A stretch of DNA of 42,713 nucleotides from JBDZVM01 sp040255675 (GTDB lineage Bacteria; Actinomycetota; Actinomycetes; Acidothermales; Acidothermaceae): positions 1 through 42,713 of the forward strand of contig JBDZVM010000034.1 of the NCBI GenBank assembly GCA_040255675.1, in the 5' to 3' direction. The notes beneath the pieces were generated by a model. That model saw only the letters and a list, made by a program, of their open reading frames with translations. It did no database searches and had not been told where the DNA came from. The translations under genes were made by a program, and so were the position numbers. Each line of letters starts with the position of its first letter. The first letter of the stretch is position 1. This document shows, one piece after another, positions 16,510 through 23,879 of the stretch.

Positions 16510-17415
16510 ATGAGCGAGTTTGCGGCAGGCTGGTATCACGTGAGCGAACAACTGCGGCTGATGGCCGTGCACGCGCACCCCGACGACGAGTCGAGCAAGG
16601 GCGCGGCGACGATGGCGCGTTACGCCGCCGAAGGGGTCGACGTCCTCGTCGTGACCCTCACCGGTGGCGAACGAGGGTCGATTTTGAACCCGGCGATGGA
16701 TCGCCCCGAGGTGCTCGCCGATCTGGCGAATATTCGCCGCGCCGAGATGGCGAAGGCTGAGCGCATCCTCGGCGTGCGCCATGCCTGGCTGGGGTTCGTC
16801 GACTCCGGGTTGCCCGAAGGCGACCCGTTGCCGCCGCTGCCCGACGGCTGCTTCGCGCTGCAGCCGCTTGAGGTCGCGGCGGCCCCGCTGGTTGAGATCG
16901 TGCGGCGCGAACGGCCGCACGTGATGATCACCTACGACGAGAACGGCGGCTACCCGCACCCCGATCACGTGATGTGTCACCGGGTGTCGGTCGAGGCGTT
17001 CGAGGCGGCGGGCGACCCTGATCGTTACCCGAGTGCGGGCGAGCCGTGGCAGCCGCTCAAGCTCTACTACCACTGGACGTTTCACCTCGCGCGCATTCAG
17101 GCACTGCACGACGCCATGCTCGCGCGCGGACTCGAGTCGCCATACACGCAACGCCTCGCCGAATGGACTCGCGCCGACGATGCGTATCGTGTCACGACAC
17201 GGGTGCCGTGCGCGGGCTACTTCGACGTTCGAGAAGACGCGTTGCGGGCGCACGCGACGCAGGTCGACCCGAATGGTCACTGGTTCGCGATCCCGCTCCA
17301 GTTACAGCGCGAAGTGTGGCCCACCGAGGATTACGAGCTCGCGCGTTCGCTGGTCGACACCACGATTCCAGAAGATGACTTGTTCGCCGGTATTCACGAG
17401 GATGTGCCCGCATGA
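16510..17415 (+). CDS. mca: Mycothiol S-conjugate amidase
   Basis: 301 aa. LmbE/PIG-L-type zinc hydrolase: AHPDDE at residues 22-27 and PHPDH near residue 150 are the zinc ligands and catalytic Asp. The Mca-type features GGERGSILNPAMD and TYDENGGYPHPDHVMCH separate it from MshB. It cleaves mycothiol conjugates of toxins to a mercapturate (exported) and GlcN-inositol (recycled), in the cytosol. Start choice is uncertain: ATG 16510 is given; GTG 16540 (directly before SEQLRLMAVHAHPDDE) is equally plausible and closer to the usual N-terminus. It overlaps the next gene by ATGA. It is strong evidence for mycothiol in this organism. Confidence 0.95.
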   Translation: MSEFAAGWYHVSEQLRLMAVHAHPDDESSKGAATMARYAAEGVDVLVVTLTGGERGSILNPAMDRPEVLADLANIRRAEMAKAERILGVRHAWLGFVDSGLPEGDPLPPLPDGCFALQPLEVAAAPLVEIVRRERPHVMITYDENGGYPHPDHVMCHRVSVEAFEAAGDPDRYPSAGEPWQPLKLYYHWTFHLARIQALHDAMLARGLESPYTQRLAEWTRADDAYRVTTRVPCAGYFDVREDALRAHATQVDPNGHWFAIPLQLQREVWPTEDYELARSLVDTTIPEDDLFAGIHEDVPA

Positions 17416-17636
17416 TTCCAGTTGTTTCGGTTCTCGCCGATGCGGCCGACAAGAAGATGAGCGGTGGCTTCGGGCTTATCGTCGTCCTGGTCTTGGCCAT
17501 CGTCGTCTACTTCCTGTTCCTCTCGATGACCCGCCACCTGCGCAAGGTGGCGCGCATGAAGGCCGACGAAGAAGCCGCCGCGAAAGCGGAGAAGGCCGAG
17601 GGCAAGCCGGCGCCCGAGCGCGAGCCCCGGCACTGA
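17412..17636 (+). CDS. Small single-pass membrane protein downstream of mca
   Basis: 74 aa. One membrane segment (GFGLIVVLVLAIVVYFLFL, residues ~19-37) is followed by a basic and then Lys/Glu/Ala-rich cytoplasmic tail (ADEEAAAKAEKAEGK). It starts inside the mca stop (ATGA overlap), so translation is coupled. A protein of this size and shape follows mca in many actinomycetes (Rv1083 position). Function unknown; a link to mycothiol or export of conjugates is only inferred from constant position. Confidence 0.85.
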   Translation: MIPVVSVLADAADKKMSGGFGLIVVLVLAIVVYFLFLSMTRHLRKVARMKADEEAAAKAEKAEGKPAPEREPRH

Positions 17637-17645
17637 TCAGGCGAC

Positions 17646-18095
17646 TCACCAATCCGCCGGCGGCTTGCGGCGGCTTATTTTCCTTTGGGCATTGGCTTTT
17701 TTCTCGCTCAGTCGCCGTTCGACGGCTGCCCGCGACGGCACGCTCGGACGCCGAGCCCGCGGCGGTGGCGCTATTGCCGCGCGCAACGCGCCGGTCATGC
17801 GGGCTAGTGCCGCTTCGCGATTTCGCAACTGCGACCGATGTTCTGAAGCGCTGATCGTCAAAATACCGTCGACGAGCCGACCGCTCAGGCGGGTGAGCGC
17901 CCGATCGCGAAGCGTGGCCGGAAGCGCCGCCGTATTGGCCAGGTCAAGCGACAATTCGACCCGGCTGTCAGTTGTGTTCACGCCCTGACCGCCGGGCCCG
18001 CTGGCGCGCGAGAATCGCCAGCGTAACTCGGCCGCGGGCACGACAACCCGCGGCGAGACGACCAGATCCTTAACGACGTCCGGCATGTTCTTCAT
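17646..18095 (-). CDS. arfB: ArfB/YaeJ-type peptidyl-tRNA hydrolase
   Basis: 149 aa. The class-I release-factor catalytic motif is intact: SGPGGQGVN with GGQ at residues 35-37. There is no codon-recognition domain, and the C-terminal tail is basic (RRLSEKKANAQRKISRRK), as needed for binding an empty mRNA channel. It should free stalled ribosomes that lack a stop codon in the A site. The start is ATG 18095; ATG 18086 is also possible. Convergent with the small membrane protein gene, 9 bp apart. The left inverted repeat of the one-gene unit begins 26 bp upstream. Confidence 0.9.
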   Translation of the reverse strand: MKNMPDVVKDLVVSPRVVVPAAELRWRFSRASGPGGQGVNTTDSRVELSLDLANTAALPATLRDRALTRLSGRLVDGILTISASEHRSQLRNREAALARMTGALRAAIAPPPRARRPSVPSRAAVERRLSEKKANAQRKISRRKPPADW

Positions 18096-18120
18096 TATCG
18101 CCGCTCGCCCGCGTGCGCGG

Positions 18121-18198
18121 TGATCACGTAAACGTGGTCACGACCCCCGAGGACAGGCGTGCTCGCCTGTCCTCGGGGGTCTTAGCCTGTCCTCGGCC
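18121..18198 (+). repeat. Left 78-bp inverted repeat of the one-gene unit
   Basis: It matches the reverse complement of 19430-19507 at about 71 of 78 positions by eye. From outside in: a TGATCACGT/ACGTGGTCA palindrome (18121-18140), a hairpin of 18-bp arms (18142-18181) and TTAGCCTGTCCTCGGCC. It lies between divergent genes (arfB and the AbiEi-like gene), so it is not a normal terminator position. I see no direct target duplication beside it. Confidence 0.85.
18142..18181. other. Hairpin with 18-bp perfect arms
   Basis: GACCCCCGAGGACAGGCG (18142-18159), loop TGCT, CGCCTGTCCTCGGGGGTC (18164-18181). It contains the CGAGGACAGG decamer in both orientations. It looks like a strong intrinsic terminator without a T run, yet no gene on either strand ends here. 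Confidence 0.85.
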
Positions 18199-18308
18199 GG
18201 TCGTATCCGCCCGGATCGCCGTGGTGACCCGCTGACGAAGCCGCGTTTTCCACAGGCCGCGACCATCGGTCACGCGCAGATGAGCCGAGAACGGCCAGAC
18301 TTCCTTTC

Positions 18309-19301
18309 ATGTCCCTTGTTCCGACGCTTGCCGCACTGGCCGCCGCCCAAGGCGGCCCGTTCACGACCGCGCAGGCTCTTGCCGCTGGGTACGACAGTCG
18401 CGAGGTTCATCGTTTTGTCAGATCTGGGCGATGGACTCGCCTACGCCGGGGCGTCTACGCCGAGACAGCAGTAATGCCGGACGATGAAGAGTCTCGCCAC
18501 CTGCTGCGATTTCGCGCGGCTCTGCTTTGCTTGCAGGGGCAAATTGTCGCTAGCCACGTTACGGCGGCGACTTTGCACGGCTTGGCGTTGCTTTATCCCG
18601 ACTATTCACTGGTTCATGTCACGCGTGACGGCGCGACGTCGGCACGGGTCGAGGCAAGTGTCCATCATCACGATGCGGCGCTGCCTGCGTCGCATTTGGA
18701 CAAAGTCGACGGGCTGTTCGTCACAAGCGTCGCGCGCACGGTCATTGACATGTGCCGTGAGCATTCACTTGATGCGGCCCTCGTCGCGGCAGAGTCGGCA
18801 CTGAATAAGAAGCTCACGAATCTGGCCGATCTGCGTGAGGTGCTGCACTTCTGCCGTGATTGGCCGGGTGCTCGTGAGGCCAGCCGCGTGGTGTCGTTCG
18901 CTTCGCCGTGTTCCGAGTCGCCGGGGGAGTCGCTTGGCCGGAGAGCTTTCGAAGAACTCGGAATTCCCCAGCCGTTGCAGCAGGTGCTGATATTCGACGA
19001 CAGAGGATTCATTGCACGGGTCGACTACTTTTGGAAAGAGTTTCGTACCGTTGGCGAGTTCGACGGCCGGCTAAAATACACGGATGAAAATGCAGAGCGC
19101 GATGTCTTGTACAAGGAAAAGCTTCGCGAGGACAGGCTACGCGAAGCAGGCCTGGAAGTTTTTCGCATGGAGTGGCTTGAATCACTTCACAAGTCGCCGT
19201 CGATCAAGCGCAAGGCGTTTGCCGCGTTCGATAGAGGCGCCACTTCGCGAACCCCGCCGCGGTTTCGATACGAGCTGTCGGCTTGCGCTAAAGAAGTTTG
19301 A
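18309..19301 (+). CDS. AbiEi-type winged-helix plus PD-(D/E)XK-like protein
   Basis: 330 aa. The N-terminal ~60 residues (GGPFTTAQALAAGYDSREVHRFV, then RLRRGVYAE) match the AbiEi_4 antitoxin winged helix. The middle (ASHVTAATLHGL...SVARTVIDMCRE) is the common linker domain of these proteins. The C-terminal part resembles DUF559/Vsr-type nucleases: SPGESLGRRAFEELGIP, ARVDYFW and TVGEFDGRLKY give candidate E, D, E and K residues. No AbiEii-type toxin gene is adjacent. GC and codon use look slightly lower than in neighbours. It is enclosed by inverted repeats. No convincing ribosome site precedes ATG 18309. DNA binding and cleavage are predictions; the role is unknown. Confidence 0.8.
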   Translation: MSLVPTLAALAAAQGGPFTTAQALAAGYDSREVHRFVRSGRWTRLRRGVYAETAVMPDDEESRHLLRFRAALLCLQGQIVASHVTAATLHGLALLYPDYSLVHVTRDGATSARVEASVHHHDAALPASHLDKVDGLFVTSVARTVIDMCREHSLDAALVAAESALNKKLTNLADLREVLHFCRDWPGAREASRVVSFASPCSESPGESLGRRAFEELGIPQPLQQVLIFDDRGFIARVDYFWKEFRTVGEFDGRLKYTDENAERDVLYKEKLREDRLREAGLEVFRMEWLESLHKSPSIKRKAFAAFDRGATSRTPPRFRYELSACAKEV

Positions 19302-19376
19302 CCTTCCTGACGGTCAGGCAGGTTCGAGCCGACCGACCGCCGCGTTCGATCCGCTGTCGCGGTCTAGCCGGGACGC

Positions 19377-19480
19377 CGAGGACAGGCACGCGCGGCCGAG
19401 GACAGGAACGCGCGGCCGAGGACAGACAGGGCCGAGGACAGGCTAAGACCCCCGAGGACAGGCCAGGACGCCTGTCCTCG
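19377..19480 (+). repeat. CGAGGACAGG decamer array, ~20-bp period
   Basis: Copies start at 19377, 19397, 19417 (last base A), 19433 and 19453, with an inverted copy at 19471-19480. Spacings are 20, 20, 16 and 20 bp, about two helical turns, so most copies face the same side of the DNA. The first two units share ACGCGCGGC after the decamer. Spacers are ~10 bp and similar to each other, so this is not a CRISPR array. Three more decamers occur in the left repeat. Confidence 0.85.
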
Positions 19481-19507
19481 GGCATGTTGATCACGTTTAC
19501 GTGATCA
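19430..19507 (-). repeat. Right 78-bp inverted repeat of the one-gene unit
   Basis: Inverted partner of 18121-18198. It contains CCCGAGGACAGGC (19451-19463) pairing with GCCTGTCCTCGGG (19470-19482) and, outermost, a palindrome. Most differences from the left copy lie in the spacer between palindrome and hairpin and in the hairpin loop. Confidence 0.85.
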
Positions 19508-19509
19508 AC
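19486..19509. promoter_or_regulatory. Palindrome with 11-bp perfect arms upstream of ada-alkA
   Basis: GTTGATCACGT (19486-19496) and ACGTGATCAAC (19499-19509) around TT. It is the outer edge of the right inverted repeat and ends 58 bp before the Ada-AlkA start, so it could be an operator for that gene or a binding site of the flanked protein. The left counterpart (18121-18140) has one mismatch in its arms. Confidence 0.5.
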
Positions 19510-19567
19510 TCCGAGTGGCGGATGGTGGCGTCCGAATACCGCCAGCGGGAGGCGCGGCCGAAGGTGC

Positions 19568-21091
19568 ATGCTCGAAGACATGTTGACGGACGACGTGTGC
19601 TACCGAGCACTGAGCAGCCGCGACTCGCGCTTCGACGGGTGGTTCTTCGTCTGCGTGCTGACGACCGGCATTTACTGCCGGCCGAGTTGTCCGGCGATCA
19701 CGCCGAAACGACCGAACGTGCGTTTCGTCGCGACGGCGGCCGCTGCCCACGAGGCTGGTTTTCGCGCCTGCAAGCGCTGTCGACCCGACGCCACACCCGG
19801 ATCGCCGGAATGGAATGTGCGCGCCGACCTCGTCGGCAGGGCGATGCGGCACATCGCTGACGGCGTGGTCGATCGCGAAGGCGTTGTCGGCCTCGCGGCC
19901 CGCCTTGGCTACAGCGAGCGCCATCTGCACCGCCAGCTATTCGCTGAGCTGGGTGCGGGCCCGTTGGCGTTGGCGCGCGCGCAGCGGGCGCAGACCGCGC
20001 GGGTGTTGCTGGAAACGACGCGAATGCCGGCGACCGATGTCGCGTTCGCGGCCGGATTTTCCAGCGTTCGGCAGTTCAACGACACGATCCGCGAGGTGTT
20101 CGCTCAGACGCCGACCCAGATGCGTGCGGCGCGTCGTCCCGACAGCGCCGCGACCGGCGCCGGCACGATCTCGTTACGGCTGCCGTTTCGCCGTCCGCTT
20201 CAGCCGCGACCGCTGTTTGAATTCCTTGCGGCGCGGGCAGTTCCGGGGGTCGAAATCGGCGGCAGCTTCGGATACCGGCGCACGGTGCGATTGCCGCACG
20301 GCGCGGCAATCATCGAGGTTGGCGACATTGCGGCAGTCGCTGATCTGACCTCCATATGGAACAAACAAGGGTGGCTGCCCTGCGCCTTGACGTTGTGCGA
20401 TGTGCGCGATCTTTCAGCCGCGGTGGCTCGTGCCCGCCGGTTGCTCGATCTCGACGCTGACGCCGCGGCAATCGTCGAAACGCTCGGTGCGGACGACGTC
20501 CTCGGGCACGCGGTGCGAAAGTTGCCTGGCTTACGCGTTCCTGGGCATGTCGACGGCTTCGAAATCGCTATGCGCGCGGTGCTCGGACAGCAGGTGAGCG
20601 TTGTCGGCGCGCGCCGGTTGGCCGCGAGATTGACGAACGCGTATGGCGAGCAGTCGCCCATCGCCGATTCGACGCTCACCCACCTTTTTCCGACGGCGCG
20701 GGCGATCGTTGACGCCGACCCGGCGACGTTGCCGATGCCGAAGAGCCGCGGTCGCGCATTGCTCGGGCTGGCTGAGGCCGTAGCGAACGGGAGCGTCGAC
20801 CTCGATTCCGGTGCCGACAGGGAGCGGACGTCGGCCGCGTTGCTGGCGTTGCCGGGCATCGGACCGTGGACGGTCGCCTACGTGCGTATGCGTGCCCTTG
20901 CTGATCCCGACGTTTTCATGCCGACCGATTTGGGCGTGCGACGCGGTTTGTCGAGCTTGGGCCAACGTGGCGACGTAGCCGCGATCGAGGCTTTGTCGAG
21001 GCGTTGGCGACCCTGGCGGTCGTACGCGCTGCAATACGCGTGGGTCGCGAGCAACGACGCGACCGACGCGGGTGAGGAGAAGAGCGCATGA
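19568..21091 (+). CDS. Ada-AlkA fusion: methyl sensor and 3-methyladenine glycosylase
   Basis: 507 aa. Domains: zinc methyl-phosphotriester sensor (Cys37, Cys41, Cys68 and Cys71 in TTGIYCRPSC and FRACKRCRPD), AraC-type helix-turn-helix pair (~residues 85-180, LAARLGYSERHLHRQLF and ATDVAFAAGFSSVRQF), AlkA N-terminal domain, then the HhH-GPD glycosylase with LPGIGPWTVAYVRMRALAD and catalytic Asp454 in PTDLGVRRG. Methyl transfer from DNA phosphates turns the N-terminus into an activator, while the C-terminus removes alkylated bases. Start ATG 19568 or 19580. It overlaps ogt by ATGA; the pair forms an adaptive-response operon that probably activates itself. Confidence 0.93.
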   Translation: MLEDMLTDDVCYRALSSRDSRFDGWFFVCVLTTGIYCRPSCPAITPKRPNVRFVATAAAAHEAGFRACKRCRPDATPGSPEWNVRADLVGRAMRHIADGVVDREGVVGLAARLGYSERHLHRQLFAELGAGPLALARAQRAQTARVLLETTRMPATDVAFAAGFSSVRQFNDTIREVFAQTPTQMRAARRPDSAATGAGTISLRLPFRRPLQPRPLFEFLAARAVPGVEIGGSFGYRRTVRLPHGAAIIEVGDIAAVADLTSIWNKQGWLPCALTLCDVRDLSAAVARARRLLDLDADAAAIVETLGADDVLGHAVRKLPGLRVPGHVDGFEIAMRAVLGQQVSVVGARRLAARLTNAYGEQSPIADSTLTHLFPTARAIVDADPATLPMPKSRGRALLGLAEAVANGSVDLDSGADRERTSAALLALPGIGPWTVAYVRMRALADPDVFMPTDLGVRRGLSSLGQRGDVAAIEALSRRWRPWRSYALQYAWVASNDATDAGEEKSA

Positions 21092-21597
21092 CCAGGTACA
21101 CGACAATCGACACACCGGTCGGCGAGTTGTTGCTCGTCGGCGATTCCGACGAGACCGGGCGCATGGTCTTGGACGGCGCCTATCTTGTCGGCCAGAAATA
21201 CGAGCGGCCTATCGATGCCGAGTGGTTGCGTCACGATGCCGCGTTTGCCGACGCGGAAAAGCAGTTCGGTGAATATTTCGCCGGCAACGCGACGTCGTTC
21301 GACTTGCCGATCCGGCCGGCGGGCAGTGAATTCCAGCGTTCCGTCTGGCGTGCGCTCGAAACGATCCCGTACGGCGAGACGCGCACGTATGGCGAAATTG
21401 CCGTGCGTGTAGCCGATCGGAGCAAGACCAGGGCAGTCGCCGCGGCTATCGGGCGAAACCCGTTGTGCATCGTCGTGCCGTGTCATCGGGTGATCGGCGC
21501 GGATGGTTCACTCACCGGGTACGCCGGCGGTCTCGACCGCAAGCGCTGGCTGCTCGATCACGAATCTCGCGTAGCGGGTTCGACGCTTTTCTCGTGA
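21088..21597 (+). CDS. ogt: Methylated-DNA-protein-cysteine methyltransferase
   Basis: 169 aa. The methyl-acceptor site is VVPCHRVIG with Cys132; SEFQRSVWRALETIPYGETRTYGEIA is the helix-turn-helix that inserts the arginine finger (Arg in DRSKTRAVAAAIGRNP region). It repairs O6-methylguanine by suicidal transfer. It starts within the stop of the Ada-AlkA gene (ATGA), so its level should follow the adaptive response. The N-terminal sensor and the acceptor domain of classical E. coli Ada are thus split between these two genes. Confidence 0.96.
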   Translation: MTRYTTIDTPVGELLLVGDSDETGRMVLDGAYLVGQKYERPIDAEWLRHDAAFADAEKQFGEYFAGNATSFDLPIRPAGSEFQRSVWRALETIPYGETRTYGEIAVRVADRSKTRAVAAAIGRNPLCIVVPCHRVIGADGSLTGYAGGLDRKRWLLDHESRVAGSTLFS

Positions 21598-21617
21598 TCG
21601 CCGGCGTCGAGTGAGCG

Positions 21618-23783
21618 CTACGCTGAATGGTCGAGCAGCGCAGAGATCGGCGGCCGCCCGGACCGGATGATTTCCAGCTCGGGGCCGACTCCAGTGACTG
21701 TTACTGCCTTACCGTCGACGACCACGCGCATCCCCTGATCGGTCACGGGAATCCGCGAGACCGCCAGCTTGGTCATGCCGGAGGGAAGCAACGGGTCAAG
21801 CCAGATACGCCCGTGCGGGATCCACGGATCGAGTCGTAACAAGAGTCGCAAGAAAGCGAGCGGAGACGCGGCCGCCCAGGCCTGTGGCGAGCACGACGCC
21901 GGGTAGGAGACGGGCACCGGGACGTCGCTTCGCGCCAGGCCGCTGAACAGTTCAGGCAGCCGGCCGCCGAAATTGGCGGCGGCATCGAGGATTCCCCGCA
22001 CGACGCGGTGCGCTTCATCGATGAAGCCGTACCGCATCAAGCCCGCCGCCGCTAAGGCATTGTCGTGCGGCCACACCGATCCGCAGTGGTAGCTCATCGG
22101 ATCGTAGGAGGCCATGGACGTCGCGAGGGTGCGCACGCCCCAGCCACTGAACATTTCTTCCGACATCAAATGTTTGACGACACTTTCGGCTTTGTCGACG
22201 TCGACGATGCCGCTCCAAAGGCAGTGCCCCATATTCGATGCGAGGGCGTCGACTGGGCGCTTGTCGCCGTCCAGCGCGATCGCGAAGTAGCCGCGATCGG
22301 CGAGCCAGAAGCGTTTGTTGAACGCGGCTTTCAACGTCGCCGCTTTGCCGCGGAACCGCTCGGACGTCACCCGGTCGCCGCGTTCGAGAGCGAAGTACGC
22401 TCGCGCCAGGTATGCCTGGTACACGTATCCTTGCACCTCCGCTAACGCGATCGGCGGCTGGGCGTGAGATCCGTCAGCGAACGGAATGCCGTCCCACGAG
22501 TCTTTCCAACCCTGGTTTCGCAGCCCGGTGTCGCTCAACCGCTTGTACTCGACGAAGCCGTCGGCGTCCTTGTCGCCGAACTTCTCGATCCATTCGATCG
22601 CACGGTCGGCATGCGGCAGCAGTTCGTCGACTGCCTCGTGCGCTAGACCCCATCGACGAAGTTCGCCAAGCAGGACGACGAAAAGCGGTGTCGCGTCGAT
22701 GCTGCCGTAGTAGACGTCGCCCGCGTCGAGCGCGTTTGTGGTGGCGTCGCCGAATCGCATCTCATGCAAGATTCGCCCGGGTTCTTCTTCGGTGCGCGGG
22801 TCGACTTTGGTGCCTTGAAAGCGAGCGAGGGTTTGCAGCACGCCGAGGGCGAGGTCGGGGTCGGCGATCAGTGAGAGAAACGCGGTAATCAACGAGTCTC
22901 GGCCGAACACGGCCATAAACCAAGGGGCGCCGGCCGCAACCGTGACGCGTGCCGGATTTTCGGGATCGAACAAGCGAAGCGATCCCAAGTCTTCGAGAGA
23001 TCGCCGCACCGCCATGTCGAGGCTGGCGTCGTCGGTATCGAGCAGGGGAACGCTACTTCGCCAGGCTTCGAGCCGGTGAAAGGCTGGTGATTGCGCGACG
23101 CCTTCACCGCAACGGTAGCGGGGAGGGATCGCACGATCGCCGATGCGCAAGCAGACGTCGAAGCATGTCGACCACTCGCCCCGCGCGGGCACCACGACGT
23201 CCCACTCGGCGCCGCGTTCGTCGATAGACGCGTCGTCGCCAAATCGAACCGCCGTGATCCGTCTCGTGCCCTCCGATTGCTCGATAACTAAGCAATTGCC
23301 GACGACCCGTGTTGTGGCGGCACGTGCTTGTGGGTCGTGACCTTCCTTGACCGCGAACAAGTTCGCGAAGTCGCCTCCGATGTCGATCCGCACCCGCGCC
23401 CGGACATCGAAACGATGGTGATTTCGAAGCGCGATGTCTTCGCGCATGCCGCTGCCGACGTAGCGGCGCCGCACGACGAGGAGCTGCCGTTCTTGTTCCG
23501 CGTCGTCGCGCTGATGGCGTACCCGCGAAACGAATGTTGCCGCGAACGGCTCGTCGGTCGAAACCGCGAGGGGTTCCAGAGTGATGTCGTCGACACGCAA
23601 CTCCAGATCGGAGATCAGCCGGGTGTCGAGCACGAAGAGTCCTTGCGCCGTGCCGTGGCGAATGTCGCCGCCGCGACCCGACAGGCAAAACGATGACTCG
23701 TCGACAAGTGTGATCGGACCGCCGCCGGTGCCGCGACCCGTCAACGACCGGCTCTCGCCGCCGAAGGTCCAGGCACCTGTCAT
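21618..23783 (-). CDS. Glycogen-debranching-type amylo-alpha-1,6-glucosidase
   Basis: 721 aa from ATG at 23783 with GGGGAG upstream; the frame stays open to 24266, but that part opposes the YyaL-like gene. N-terminal beta-sandwich (GDIRHGTAQGLFVLDTRLISDLELRVD) and C-terminal (alpha/alpha)6 barrel: APWFMAVFGRDSLIT, DAGDVYYGSIDATPLFV, RNQGWKDSWDGIPF, SYHCGSVWPHDNALAAAGL and CSPQAWAAASPLAFL. This is the bacterial GDE/trehalase-like family found widely in actinomycetes; it should act on alpha-1,6 branches or short oligosaccharides. No other glycogen genes adjoin it. Confidence 0.9.
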   Translation of the reverse strand: MTGAWTFGGESRSLTGRGTGGGPITLVDESSFCLSGRGGDIRHGTAQGLFVLDTRLISDLELRVDDITLEPLAVSTDEPFAATFVSRVRHQRDDAEQERQLLVVRRRYVGSGMREDIALRNHHRFDVRARVRIDIGGDFANLFAVKEGHDPQARAATTRVVGNCLVIEQSEGTRRITAVRFGDDASIDERGAEWDVVVPARGEWSTCFDVCLRIGDRAIPPRYRCGEGVAQSPAFHRLEAWRSSVPLLDTDDASLDMAVRRSLEDLGSLRLFDPENPARVTVAAGAPWFMAVFGRDSLITAFLSLIADPDLALGVLQTLARFQGTKVDPRTEEEPGRILHEMRFGDATTNALDAGDVYYGSIDATPLFVVLLGELRRWGLAHEAVDELLPHADRAIEWIEKFGDKDADGFVEYKRLSDTGLRNQGWKDSWDGIPFADGSHAQPPIALAEVQGYVYQAYLARAYFALERGDRVTSERFRGKAATLKAAFNKRFWLADRGYFAIALDGDKRPVDALASNMGHCLWSGIVDVDKAESVVKHLMSEEMFSGWGVRTLATSMASYDPMSYHCGSVWPHDNALAAAGLMRYGFIDEAHRVVRGILDAAANFGGRLPELFSGLARSDVPVPVSYPASCSPQAWAAASPLAFLRLLLRLDPWIPHGRIWLDPLLPSGMTKLAVSRIPVTDQGMRVVVDGKAVTVTGVGPELEIIRSGRPPISALLDHSA

Positions 23784-23879
23784 CGCCTTGCTCCCCACCA
23801 GCCGCCGATCCGTTCTCTTCCCGCTAGTCTGCGAACCCTCCGGCCGATTGCCAACCTGTCGATCGGTCAAGATGGAGTT

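Noticed and set aside
18309..19301. Complete type IV toxin-antitoxin (AbiEi-AbiEii) system
   Set aside because: Only the AbiEi-like winged helix is present; no nucleotidyltransferase toxin gene is adjacent.
19377..19480. Possible CRISPR array from regularly spaced repeats
   Set aside because: Units are only 10 bp with ~10-bp spacers that resemble each other, and no cas gene is present.
18121..19507. Ordinary insertion sequence
   Set aside because: The enclosed gene has no transposase motif and I see no flanking target duplication, so the unit is not called an IS.
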